Source: Hyphomicrobiales bacterium | Lineage (GTDB): Bacteria; Pseudomonadota; Alphaproteobacteria; Rhizobiales; Beijerinckiaceae | Reading direction: 5' to 3' | Assembly (NCBI GenBank): GCA_015655535.1 | Contig: JAATEW010000191.1 | Location: forward strand, 1 to 11,926 | Length of the DNA stretch: 11,926 nucleotides | Shown here: positions 1-6,210 of the stretch, in pieces | How the letters are laid out: every line of letters starts with the position of its first letter | Position numbering within the stretch: the first letter of the stretch is position 1 | Position numbers and translations under genes: made by a program | Notes under the pieces: generated by a model | Seen by the model: the letters and a program-made list of their open reading frames with translations, nothing else | What the model was told of the DNA's origin: nothing | Database searches by the model: none

Positions 1-2
1 CG

Positions 3-140
3 CGCGATGCCGCTTTGGTCGAAACCGGACTCGACCTTCGTATCATGCCACAGGCCACGATCGGCATCTCCTACACCGGCCAGCTCGCCCAAGGCGTGCA
101 GGACCATTCCGTCAAAGGCAGCCTGCTCATCAGGTTCTAG
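3..140 (+). CDS. Autotransporter beta-barrel, C-terminal end only (5' truncated by window)
   Basis: An open frame enters from the left edge (codons in phase with position 3) and ends at TAG 138-140, giving 45 residues. They read like the last strands of an autotransporter (type V secretion) beta-barrel: ETGLDLRIMPQATIGISY, then TGQLAQGVQDHSVKG, then LLIRF at the terminus. The alternating hydrophobic pattern and the terminal Phe are the outer-membrane signature recognised by the BAM complex. The phrase 'atIGISYtGQlaqgvQDHsvKG' is typical of the autotransporter beta-domain family. The passenger domain lies outside the window, so the cargo or adhesin function cannot be named. The TAG stop runs directly into a palindromic repeat. 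Family call is from recalled conservation; the frame and C-terminal pattern are seen directly. Confidence 0.82.
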   Translation, partial: RDAALVETGLDLRIMPQATIGISYTGQLAQGVQDHSVKGSLLIRF

Positions 141-187
141 AGCATCGGACCGAAAAGTGCGCAGCGGTTTTCGGACCAATCTGATGC
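141..187. repeat. Palindromic intergenic repeat, GCATC...CCGAAAA / TTTTCGG...GATGC
   Basis: Imperfect inverted repeat. The inner arms CCGAAAA (150-156) and TTTTCGG (168-174) enclose an 11-nt loop, and the outer arms GCATC (142-146) and GATGC (183-187) pair with bulging. It resembles an abundant Rhizobiales intergenic palindrome (GAGCAT...CGAAAAGTG...CGGTTTTCGG...ATGC), recalled from many genomes. It begins immediately after the autotransporter stop and may act as a transcript-end hairpin. There is no T-run, so it is not a classical intrinsic terminator. Confidence 0.65.
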
Positions 188-506
188 GGCTTTGAAGACT
201 TAAAGGCGCCGGAGCGATTCTATACGAACGTCCACGGCTCTCGAGGCCGATGACGGCGGCTTGAGTGGCGCCTGGCGGAATAAGCTGCCACGTTGAAGCT
301 TGTTGCCCAGATGTTAGGCTTAACTTCACCTCAAAGGTGAAAAGATAGCCTGCCGACCTTCGTTATGCTCTCGCGCCGCTCTATATGAGCAAGGTCGGGC
401 TGTTTCATAAAGCCCTGTCGTCGCTGGTTCTATGCGGGCTGTCCAAAGGCAGTGAATGTAACGACGGATTTTAATCCCGTACAAAATTGACCGAGAAGGA
501 AACGCC
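188..506. other. Intergenic stretch, leader of the Gly-rich gene
   Basis: No coding frame here looks real. The one clear structure is a short perfect hairpin, TTCACCT (325-331), loop CAA, AGGTGAA (335-341), of unknown role; it could be a small operator or an RNA hairpin in the leader. A purine-rich ribosome-binding site (GAGAAGGAAA, about 491-500) precedes the ATG at 507. I could not pick a convincing -35/-10 pair. Confidence 0.4.
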
Positions 507-830
507 ATGTCGTATCGGACCATCATCTCCATTGCCGCCGCCGCGACCATTATGGTCGCGAGCGTTTCGACCGAGGCTTTCGCCTTCAGAGGCCGCGCGG
601 GCGGCTTTCACGGCGGTTATCATGGCGGCTTCCATGGCGCCTATCGTGGCGGTTATCACCGTTATGGCTATCGCGGCGGATATGGATATCGCGGCTATGG
701 TTATGGCGGCGGGTATGGTGTCAACCCCGGCGCCGCCGTGGGGCTTGGCATTCTGGGTCTTGGCGCCGCCGCTGCCGGCGCGGCTGCGGCCGGTGGCGGA
801 TGCGGATATCCGGGCTGCTACGGCTATTAA
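507..830 (+). CDS. Small secreted Gly/His/Tyr-rich protein, function unknown
   Basis: A 107-residue protein preceded by AGAAGGAA about 6 nt before the ATG. The N-terminus is a clear signal peptide: a short charged start, hydrophobic SIAAAATIMVASV, then probable cleavage after ...STEAFA near residue 26. Residues about 28-70 are a low-complexity tract of GGFHGGYHGG, YRGG and GYGYRGYGYGGG units, rich in Gly, His, Tyr and Arg. Residues about 73-95 are an Ala/Gly hydrophobic stretch that could be membrane-associated or a glycine-zipper-like segment. The tail GCGYPGCYGY carries the only two cysteines. Such proteins are common and mostly uncharacterised in Rhizobiales; the composition recalls sulfur-globule or cell-envelope structural proteins, but that is only a resemblance. 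Metal binding through His/Tyr is possible and unproven. The gene appears monocistronic. The overlapping open frame at 487-840 is a shadow of the repetitive composition. Confidence 0.75.
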   Translation: MSYRTIISIAAAATIMVASVSTEAFAFRGRAGGFHGGYHGGFHGAYRGGYHRYGYRGGYGYRGYGYGGGYGVNPGAAVGLGILGLGAAAAGAAAAGGGCGYPGCYGY

Positions 831-840
831 GCTCCGCTGA

Positions 841-911
841 CTACAGCTCCTTGAGCGTGATCAACGAGACATGGCGCGCATGGTCTCGTTGATCAACAAA
901 GCGCGGGTAGC
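841..911 (-). pseudogene. Frameshifted remnant copy of the 3' end of scfR
   Basis: The minus strand reads ATRALLINETMR in one frame, then V-S-L-I-T-L-K-E-L-stop in another. Together they match the last 21 residues or so of the intact ScfR next door (ATRALLIDETMRNVSPFTFKDL). By hand alignment, 841-911 and 1346-1414 agree at about 54 of 69 positions, with two extra bases near 880 that explain the frame change. Similarity is not convincing beyond 911. The likely reading is the decayed 3' end of a second scfR-family gene, or a small partial duplication. The segment also contains the perfect inverted repeat at 858-895. It has no start, so it is not a functional gene. Confidence 0.7.
858..895. repeat. 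Perfect 13-bp inverted repeat, 12-nt loop
   Basis: The arms TGATCAACGAGAC (858-870) and GTCTCGTTGATCA (883-895) are exact complements. The hairpin lies 28 bp past the stop of the Gly-rich gene and could end or stabilise its mRNA, but no T-tract follows on either strand. The corresponding place in intact scfR has only a weak version of the symmetry, so the perfect arms arose or were kept in the remnant. Confidence 0.6.
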
Positions 912-1345
912 GAGGCGGAGCAGCACGTTCGGCTCCGATTCAACAGCCTATTGATCGATTTCTCCGTCACGCTAACGTCGACGATCGTCAGGGCGATTTG
1001 TGACGGGCGACAGATGGCGAAGAATCCAATCCTGAATTTGAACCAGTTTTGCCCTTCAGGCTCGCGAGCATACAGTCGCATCTCTGGATAGTTTCTCGAA
1101 GAGACAATGATCGCTGTTTTAGAAGCATGCTGCAGGATATGGCAAAGAACAGTCGAATCGGATCACCGTCGCGAGAATTAAGATGAATAACGAAGAAAGC
1201 CGACACCCGGAGCGAGCGCAAAAATGTGTAAATAGCGTCGATTTAGAGTCTTGAGCCATCGCGTGTTGTACATTGAATTTTTAGTCGCGGACAATTGCAC
1301 GCGACGGGATTATGGTGATGCAAATTAGCATGTTGGATTTCGCAC
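896..1345. other. Gene-free stretch between the scfR remnant and scfR
   Basis: About 450 bp, apart from the end of the remnant at 911. The small open frames here (893-1081 and 988-1221, both minus) have no recognisable domain, no ribosome-binding site and no signal peptide. It is more AT-rich toward 1100-1340 than the flanking genes. A 6-bp inverted repeat GTCGCG/CGCGAC (1284-1305) lies past the end of scfR without a T-run in the right direction. It may be decayed coding sequence. Confidence 0.4.
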
Positions 1346-2785
1346 CTATAAATCCTTGAACGTGAAGGGCGAGACATTGCGCATCGTTTCGTCGATCAGC
1401 AAGGCGCGGGTCGCCGGCGCCGCGGCCCGCTGCGGGCAAGCGGGACGCTCGCAAAGCCTGCAATTGATGCCGATCGGCGTCACCTCCAAAGCATTGACGT
1501 CGAGGCGCTTCGCATAGGTGAGGCGCGACGCATATTTGATGTCGCAACCAAGCCCGATCGCGAATTGCGGCTCGACCGCGCCCCAAGGCGTCACCGAACG
1601 GCGCACCGTGCGGGCGATCGAGAAATATTGCGAGCCATCGGTCAATTCGACGACTTGAGTCAGGATGCGGTTCGGCTCCGCGAAGGCCGCATGCACGTTC
1701 CAGAGCGGGCAGGTGCCGCCCGAATGCGCAAAGGGAAAGCGGCCCGAGGAAAAGCGCTTCGACACATTGCCCGCGATGTCGACGCGCACCAGAAAGAAGG
1801 GAATCCCGCGCGCCGTCGGCCGCGCCAAAGTGGTGAGGCGATGCGCCACCTGCTCGACGCTCGCGCCGAAGCGGGCCGAGAGAATTTCGATATCATAGCC
1901 CATTACCTCGGCCGCCTCGTGAAAGCGGCCATAGGGCATCATCAGCGCACCGGCGAAATAATTGGCGAGCGTGATGCGCAACAGGCGCCGCGTCGTCTCG
2001 TCCTTCGGTTCGAGCGCCGTTGCCAATTCGGTCAAAAGAGTACCGAATTCTGCAAAGGCCAATTGATGCGCCGCTTGAAAAGTGCGGCCCGATTGATCCA
2101 TCACCTCCGAGATCAGAAGCTGGCGCCTGTGATGATCGTACCAACGCAGCCGGTCGCCCATCACGTCGAGCGGCATGATCCTGACGCGGATGCCGTGGCG
2201 CGTGCGCAAATGTTCGGAGATTGCAAAGAGGGGCTCGTGGCCGGCGAGCGCGAAATCCGCGGCGAGTGTTTCGGCCGCTTCGTCGAGCTGCGGGAAATAA
2301 TTGCGCGCCTCATGCAAGAGACTGCGCACGCGGTCGATCGGGCTTTCGGCCACGAAAGGCTCGGCGCGGTCGGGGTCGCGCCCGGCGGCGAAGCCTTCTT
2401 CATTAGCCTCGCGCAAAGCCGTATAGGCGCGGTAGAGGCGTTGCATGGCCAGGAGAAGCGCCGGCGAATGTTCGGCGGCATCTTGCAGATCGGCGCGGGA
2501 AACGGGGGTCTCCCGCAATAAGGGATCGGCGAGAATTTGGTCCAATTCGCCGAGCGCCTGGTCGCTCTCGGCCACCATGAAGTCGCGCGGATCGACGCCA
2601 TAGACATCGGTGAGGCGGATCAGAACCTGGACCGTGATTGGCCGCTGGTTGCGCTCCATCAGGTTCAGATAGGAGGGCGAGACGTCGAGATCCTCGGCCA
2701 TGCGGGCTTGCGTCAATTGGCGCTCGCGGCGCAGGCGCTTGAGCCTGGGGCCGGCGAAAACTTTGCGGGAGATCGTTTCTACCAT
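1346..2785 (-). CDS. ScfR-family (short-chain fatty acyl-CoA) transcriptional regulator, RamB-like
   Basis: A 479-residue cytoplasmic DNA-binding regulator. Residues about 12-68 form an XRE-type helix-turn-helix (RLKRLRRERQLTQARMAEDL, then SPSYLNLMERNQRPI). Residues about 155-320 form an ImmA/IrrE-like domain in which the protease HExxH is degenerate (A-H-Q-L-A at 239-243), so it should not cleave peptides. The C-terminal domain (about 325-479) ends in the family signature NCRLCERPACPQR with Cys442, Cys445 and Cys450. This architecture belongs to ScfR proteins such as RamB and PccR, which sense acyl-CoA status and control acetate or propionate genes. The gene is divergent from aceA, its likely target, with 165 bp between them. 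The ATG at 2785 is the only plausible start: an in-frame TAA lies shortly upstream and no good Shine-Dalgarno is visible. Family assignment is firm; the ligand and whether it activates or represses are inference. Confidence 0.9.
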   Translation of the reverse strand: MVETISRKVFAGPRLKRLRRERQLTQARMAEDLDVSPSYLNLMERNQRPITVQVLIRLTDVYGVDPRDFMVAESDQALGELDQILADPLLRETPVSRADLQDAAEHSPALLLAMQRLYRAYTALREANEEGFAAGRDPDRAEPFVAESPIDRVRSLLHEARNYFPQLDEAAETLAADFALAGHEPLFAISEHLRTRHGIRVRIMPLDVMGDRLRWYDHHRRQLLISEVMDQSGRTFQAAHQLAFAEFGTLLTELATALEPKDETTRRLLRITLANYFAGALMMPYGRFHEAAEVMGYDIEILSARFGASVEQVAHRLTTLARPTARGIPFFLVRVDIAGNVSKRFSSGRFPFAHSGGTCPLWNVHAAFAEPNRILTQVVELTDGSQYFSIARTVRRSVTPWGAVEPQFAIGLGCDIKYASRLTYAKRLDVNALEVTPIGINCRLCERPACPQRAAAPATRALLIDETMRNVSPFTFKDL

Positions 2786-2792
2786 TTGTAAA
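2785..2792. promoter_or_regulatory. Candidate ScfR operator TTTGTAAA at the scfR start
   Basis: The near-palindrome ATTTGTAAAT (2784-2793) contains TTTGTAAA, one base from the TTTGCAAA core reported for RamB/PccR sites. It overlaps the scfR start codon (CAT at 2783-2785 on the plus strand), a position suited to autoregulation. Inferred from motif resemblance only. Confidence 0.35.
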
Positions 2793-2860
2793 TTATTTTC
2801 AACTCGACAAGATTAGTCTGTCTTACTATGACACAACGACTTTATTCCTCCTTTTCCCAG

Positions 2861-2868
2861 CTTGCAAG
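2861..2868. promoter_or_regulatory. Candidate operator CTTGCAAG in the aceA promoter region
   Basis: A perfect 8-bp palindrome with core TTGCAA, 82 bp before the aceA ATG. It could also serve as a -35 element: TTGCAA (2862-2867), a 17-nt spacer, then ATATCT (2885-2890) as a weak -10. A regulator bound here would then compete with or assist polymerase. Resemblance to the TTTGCAAA core of RamB/PccR sites is recalled; the promoter call is tentative. Confidence 0.35.
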
Positions 2869-2950
2869 AGAGCAGCTATGAGCGATATCTGGGGTGACAT
2901 GCGGCGTGAGCCGCTATTTTTGTCAATTTCTGTTAATATCGGAGCCTCGC

Positions 2951-4267
2951 ATGAGCACAACAGAAAGCTTTCAGGACCTCATCCCCTCGGCGCCGGCCGG
3001 GCGCTTCGACGGCATCCGCCGTCCCTATGGTCCCGAACAGGTAAAGCGGCTGCGCGGCTCCTTCCCGATCGCCTATACGCTGGCCGAGCGTTCTGCCAAC
3101 AAGCTATGGAAGCTGATGCAGGAACGGCCCTATGTGCATTCGCTGGGCGCCGTCACCGGCAATCAGGCGATGCAGATGGCCCGCGCCGGGCTCGAGGCCA
3201 TCTATCTCTCCGGCTGGCAGGTCGCGGCGGACGCCAATGTGGCCGGCGCCATGTATCCCGATCAATCGCTTTATCCGGCGAATTCGGGTCCGGAGCTTGC
3301 CCGGAAGATCAACAAGACCTTCAAGCGCGTCGATGAGATCGAACATGCCGAAGGCAATGTGACGCGCGACTGGTTCCTGCCGATCATCGCCGACGCGGAA
3401 GCCGGCTTCGGTGGCCCGCTCAACGTCTTCGAGATCATGAAGGCCTATATTGAGGCGGGCGTCGCGGCGGTTCATTTCGAGGATCAGCTCGCGTCCGAAA
3501 AGAAGTGCGGCCATCTCGGCGGCAAGGTTCTGCTTCCGACCGCGCAGCATGAGCGCAGCCTGTCTGCAGCGCGTCTCGCCGCCGACGTGATGGGCGTGCC
3601 AACGCTCGTCGTCGCTCGTACCGATGCGGAATCGGCCAAGCTCATCACCTCGGATGTGGACGAGCGCGACCGCCCCTTCATCATTCCGGACAGCCGGACG
3701 CCTGAAGGCTTCTACCGCCTGAAGGACGGAACGGGCCTCGCGCATTGCATCTCGCGCGGCCTCGCCTATGCCGAAGTCGCCGACATGCTCTGGTGGGAGA
3801 CGTCGCATCCGGATCTCGGCGAAGCTCGCGAATTCGCCGAAGCGATTCACAAGAAGTTCCCGGGCAAGCTGCTCGCCTACAACTGCTCGCCCTCGTTCAA
3901 CTGGCGCAGCAAGCTCGATGCGGCAACGATCGAGACCTATCAGCAGGAACTGGGCGCGATGGGCTACAAGTATCAGTTCGTGACGCTTGCCGGCTTCCAC
4001 TCGCTGAATCTCTCCATGTACGAACTCGCGCTCGGCTACAAGGATCGCGGCATGGGCGCCTATTCCGAGCTTCAGCAGGCCGAGTTCGACCTTGAGGCCA
4101 AGGGCTATTCGGCGACGCGCCATCAGCGCGAAGTCGGCACCGGCTATTTCGACGCGGTGGCGGTCGCTCTCTCGGGCGGCGCCGCCTCGACGACCGCGAT
4201 GAGCGAGTCGACCGAGAGCGCGCAGTTCAAGGGCAAGACCAAGCCGTCCGCCGTCGCCGCGGAATAG
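2951..4267 (+). CDS. aceA: Isocitrate lyase
   Basis: Cleaves isocitrate to glyoxylate and succinate, the first step of the glyoxylate shunt that permits growth on acetate and other C2 units; cytosolic, normally a homotetramer. From the ATG at 2951 it has 438 residues, close to the usual bacterial length (about 430). Visible motifs in order are SGWQVAADAN near the substrate and metal site, ADAEAGFGG (metal-binding acidic residues), the catalytic loop KKCGHLGGK with Cys186, VARTDAE, and YNCSPSFNW. An upstream in-frame extension to 2894 is possible, but GGAG at 2941-2944, six bases before this ATG, and family N-termini favour 2951. It lies divergent to scfR, which probably regulates it, and ends in a strong terminator, so it is monocistronic. 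No malate synthase gene is in the window. Identity is very secure. Confidence 0.97.
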   Translation: MSTTESFQDLIPSAPAGRFDGIRRPYGPEQVKRLRGSFPIAYTLAERSANKLWKLMQERPYVHSLGAVTGNQAMQMARAGLEAIYLSGWQVAADANVAGAMYPDQSLYPANSGPELARKINKTFKRVDEIEHAEGNVTRDWFLPIIADAEAGFGGPLNVFEIMKAYIEAGVAAVHFEDQLASEKKCGHLGGKVLLPTAQHERSLSAARLAADVMGVPTLVVARTDAESAKLITSDVDERDRPFIIPDSRTPEGFYRLKDGTGLAHCISRGLAYAEVADMLWWETSHPDLGEAREFAEAIHKKFPGKLLAYNCSPSFNWRSKLDAATIETYQQELGAMGYKYQFVTLAGFHSLNLSMYELALGYKDRGMGAYSELQQAEFDLEAKGYSATRHQREVGTGYFDAVAVALSGGAASTTAMSESTESAQFKGKTKPSAVAAE

Positions 4268-4321
4268 TCTCAGTCTCGCGGCAGACGAGAACAAGAATAC
4301 CCGCATCCCCGGGTAAAACTC

Positions 4322-4356
4322 AGCCTTCCTGCCTCGTGCAGGAAGGCTTTTCTTTT
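4322..4356 (+). terminator. Intrinsic terminator of aceA
   Basis: A perfect 11-bp stem, AGCCTTCCTGC (4322-4332) and GCAGGAAGGCT (4338-4348), with loop CTCGT, followed by TTTCTTTT. It lies 54 bp past the aceA stop and should isolate aceA from the phosphohexomutase gene. Confidence 0.93.
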
Positions 4357-4421
4357 GGGCGCCGGAAATGCGGCCTATTTGATTTAGGGCGTTGAAATGA
4401 GCTAGAGCAAAGGCGCTCGAA

Positions 4422-4515
4422 GCGTCATGCCCGGCCTTGAGCCGGGCATCCAGGCACTTGTCTCTCTGCTTTGGCATTTGTGCCTGGATGCGCGGGTCGA
4501 GCCCGCGCATGACGC
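4422..4515. repeat. Rhizobiales-type intergenic palindromic repeat (GCGTCATGC ... GCATGACGC)
   Basis: A nested inverted repeat: outer arms GCGTCATGC (4422-4430) and GCATGACGC (4507-4515); middle arms CATCCAGGCA (4447-4456) and TGCCTGGATG (4481-4490); two local hairpins, CCCGGC/GCCGGG (4430-4446) and CGCGGG/CCCGCG (4491-4507). The folded form is a branched, cloverleaf-like cruciform. The sequence matches a dispersed element family well known between rhizobial genes. Its translated frames give spurious proteins. It lies 55 bp before the phosphohexomutase start. Confidence 0.85.
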
Positions 4516-4569
4516 CAACGATAATCCATTCGTCGCTCCCGCTGCGGCCATGCCTTTTACGGATATCCC

Positions 4570-6069
4570 ATGTTTCCAAAGCCAGTGCCGCAATTGACGC
4601 CGAACACCTATGCCTATGAAACGCAGCCCATGGTGAAACCCACGGGCTTTCGCGAATATGACGCGCGCTGGCTCTTCGAAAAAGAAATCAATCTCATGGG
4701 CGTGCAGGCGCTGGGGCTCGGCATAGGCACGCTTCTGCACGACATGGGCGTTAGCCCTGAGATCGTCACCGGCCACGACTATCGTGCCTATTCCGCCTCG
4801 ATCAAACACGCGCTGACGACCGGCCTGATGGCGGCCGGCTGCAAAGTGCATGATATAGGCCTCGCGCTTTCGCCTATGGCCTATTTCGCGCAATTCGCGC
4901 TCGACGTGCCGGCCGTCGCGATGGTCACGGCCTCGCATAATGACAATGGCTGGACCGGCGTCAAAATCGGCGCGCAGCGGCCGGTGACTTTCGGCCCCGA
5001 CGAAATGAGCGCATTGAAAGAGATCGTGCTTGCCGGCAAGTTCCGTTATGCGGATGGCGGCGCCTATCGTTTCGTTGCAGATTTTCCGGCCCGCTATATG
5101 GCGGATCTGACCGATCGGCCGAAGATCGCGCGCAAGCTCAAAGTCGTCGCCGCCTGCGGCAATGGCACGGCCGGCGCCTTCGCGCCGCAGGTGCTGGCAA
5201 AGCTCGGCTGCGAGGTGATCCCGCTCGATACCGAGCTCGACTATAATTTCCCGCGCTACAATCCCAATCCCGAAGACCTGAAAATGCTGCATGCCATAGC
5301 CGACAAGGTGCGCGAGACGGGCGCCGACATCGGGCTTGGCTTCGACGGCGATGGCGATCGCTGCGGTGTCGTCGATGAGACGGGCGAAGAGATCTTCGCC
5401 GATAAGATCGGCGTCATGCTCGCGCGGGATTTGTCGAAGCTCCACCTGGGCGCGACTTTTGTCGTCGATGTGAAATCGACCGGGCTTTTTTCGACCGATC
5501 CGGTGCTGATCGAACGCGGCGCCAAGGCGGATTATTGGAAGACCGGGCATTCCTATATCAAGCGCCGCGTCACCGACCTCAAGGCGCTCGCGGGCTTCGA
5601 AAAATCCGGCCACTTCTTCTTCAACGCTCCGGTCGGACGCGGCTATGACGATGGGCTCGTAACCGCGATCCAGATCATCGAGATGCTCGACCGCAATCCG
5701 CAGAAATCGATGAGCGCGCTTTACGCCGATCTGCCGAAGACATGGGGATCGCCGACCATGTCGCCGCATTGCGCCGACGAGATTAAATATGACGTGGTCG
5801 AACGCGTGCTGGCGCGGTTCAAGGCCATGCAGGACAAGGCTGAACTTATCATCGGCCAAAAGATCCGCGATCTTGTCACGGTCAACGGCGTGCGCGTCAC
5901 GGTTGAGGATGGAACCTGGGGGCTTGTGCGGGCCTCGTCCAACAAGCCGGAACTGGTTGTCGTCGTGGAGAGCCCGGTGTCGGAAGCCCGGATGCGCGAG
6001 ATGTTCGCGGCCGTCGATAAAGTGCTGCGGGAAAATCCGGAAGTCGGCGCCTATAATCAGACGCTTTAG
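4570..6069 (+). CDS. Phosphomannomutase / phosphoglucomutase
   Basis: A 499-residue alpha-D-phosphohexomutase that interconverts the 1- and 6-phosphates of mannose or glucose, feeding GDP-mannose or UDP-glucose synthesis for polysaccharides, LPS and glycogen; cytosolic. It shows all four family signatures: the phosphoserine loop TASHNDNG with Ser122, the Mg-binding loop DGDGDR (259-264), the sugar-specificity loop EKSGHFFFN (344-352), and the phosphate-binding loop RASSNKPE (454-461) in domain 4. The start FPKPVPQLTPNTYAYE followed by MVKPTGFREYDARW is the form seen in rhizobial members about 500 residues long, which supports the ATG at 4570 although its ribosome-binding site is weak; an internal ATG lies at 4630. 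It is flanked on both sides by palindromic repeats and is probably transcribed alone. Substrate preference cannot be read from sequence, so no symbol (manB, pgm, exoC) is assigned. Confidence 0.93.
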   Translation: MFPKPVPQLTPNTYAYETQPMVKPTGFREYDARWLFEKEINLMGVQALGLGIGTLLHDMGVSPEIVTGHDYRAYSASIKHALTTGLMAAGCKVHDIGLALSPMAYFAQFALDVPAVAMVTASHNDNGWTGVKIGAQRPVTFGPDEMSALKEIVLAGKFRYADGGAYRFVADFPARYMADLTDRPKIARKLKVVAACGNGTAGAFAPQVLAKLGCEVIPLDTELDYNFPRYNPNPEDLKMLHAIADKVRETGADIGLGFDGDGDRCGVVDETGEEIFADKIGVMLARDLSKLHLGATFVVDVKSTGLFSTDPVLIERGAKADYWKTGHSYIKRRVTDLKALAGFEKSGHFFFNAPVGRGYDDGLVTAIQIIEMLDRNPQKSMSALYADLPKTWGSPTMSPHCADEIKYDVVERVLARFKAMQDKAELIIGQKIRDLVTVNGVRVTVEDGTWGLVRASSNKPELVVVVESPVSEARMREMFAAVDKVLRENPEVGAYNQTL

Positions 6070-6098
6070 GATAAGGGATCGAACAAACGCAGCCATGC

Positions 6099-6184
6099 CG
6101 TCATTGCGAGGAGCAAAGCGACGAAGCAATCCAGCCAAGGACGAGGCAGCACCCTTGGATTGCTTCGCTACGCTCGCAATGACG
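6099..6184. repeat. Rhizobiales-type intergenic palindromic repeat (CGTCATTGCGAG ... CTCGCAATGACG)
   Basis: Outer arms CGTCATTGCGAG (6099-6110) and CTCGCAATGACG (6173-6184) are exact complements, as are inner arms CGAAGCAATCCA (6122-6133) and TGGATTGCTTCG (6156-6167). This is a different dispersed repeat family from the element at 4422-4515. It lies between the convergent ends of the phosphohexomutase gene and the minus-strand secretin N-domain gene, and may serve as a bidirectional transcript end. Confidence 0.88.
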
Positions 6185-6210
6185 ATCAAGGCCTGATACG
6201 GGCGCTGATC

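Noticed and set aside
7..195. 62-codon plus-strand frame starting at 7
   Set aside because: Another frame through the same bases gives a convincing autotransporter C-terminus. The 62-codon product has no features and runs into the repeat.
1284..1305. GTCGCG/CGCGAC hairpin as an scfR terminator
   Set aside because: The stem is only 6 bp, and on the minus strand it is followed by TAAAAATT instead of a T-run.
1565..2521. 318-codon open frame on the plus strand
   Set aside because: It is antisense to scfR, has no recognisable domain and no ribosome-binding site; the ScfR frame has clear HTH and Cys motifs.
3104..4579. 491-codon open frame on the minus strand
   Set aside because: It lies antisense to aceA, whose motifs are unmistakable. 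It arises from high GC third-position bias, shows no domain, and runs through the aceA terminator and the repeat at 4422-4515.
4402..6189. 595-codon open frame on the minus strand
   Set aside because: It is antisense to the phosphohexomutase, and its two ends are translated palindromic repeats (for example VIASVAKQSK and RRFAPRNDG, a familiar repeat translation). It is not a gene.
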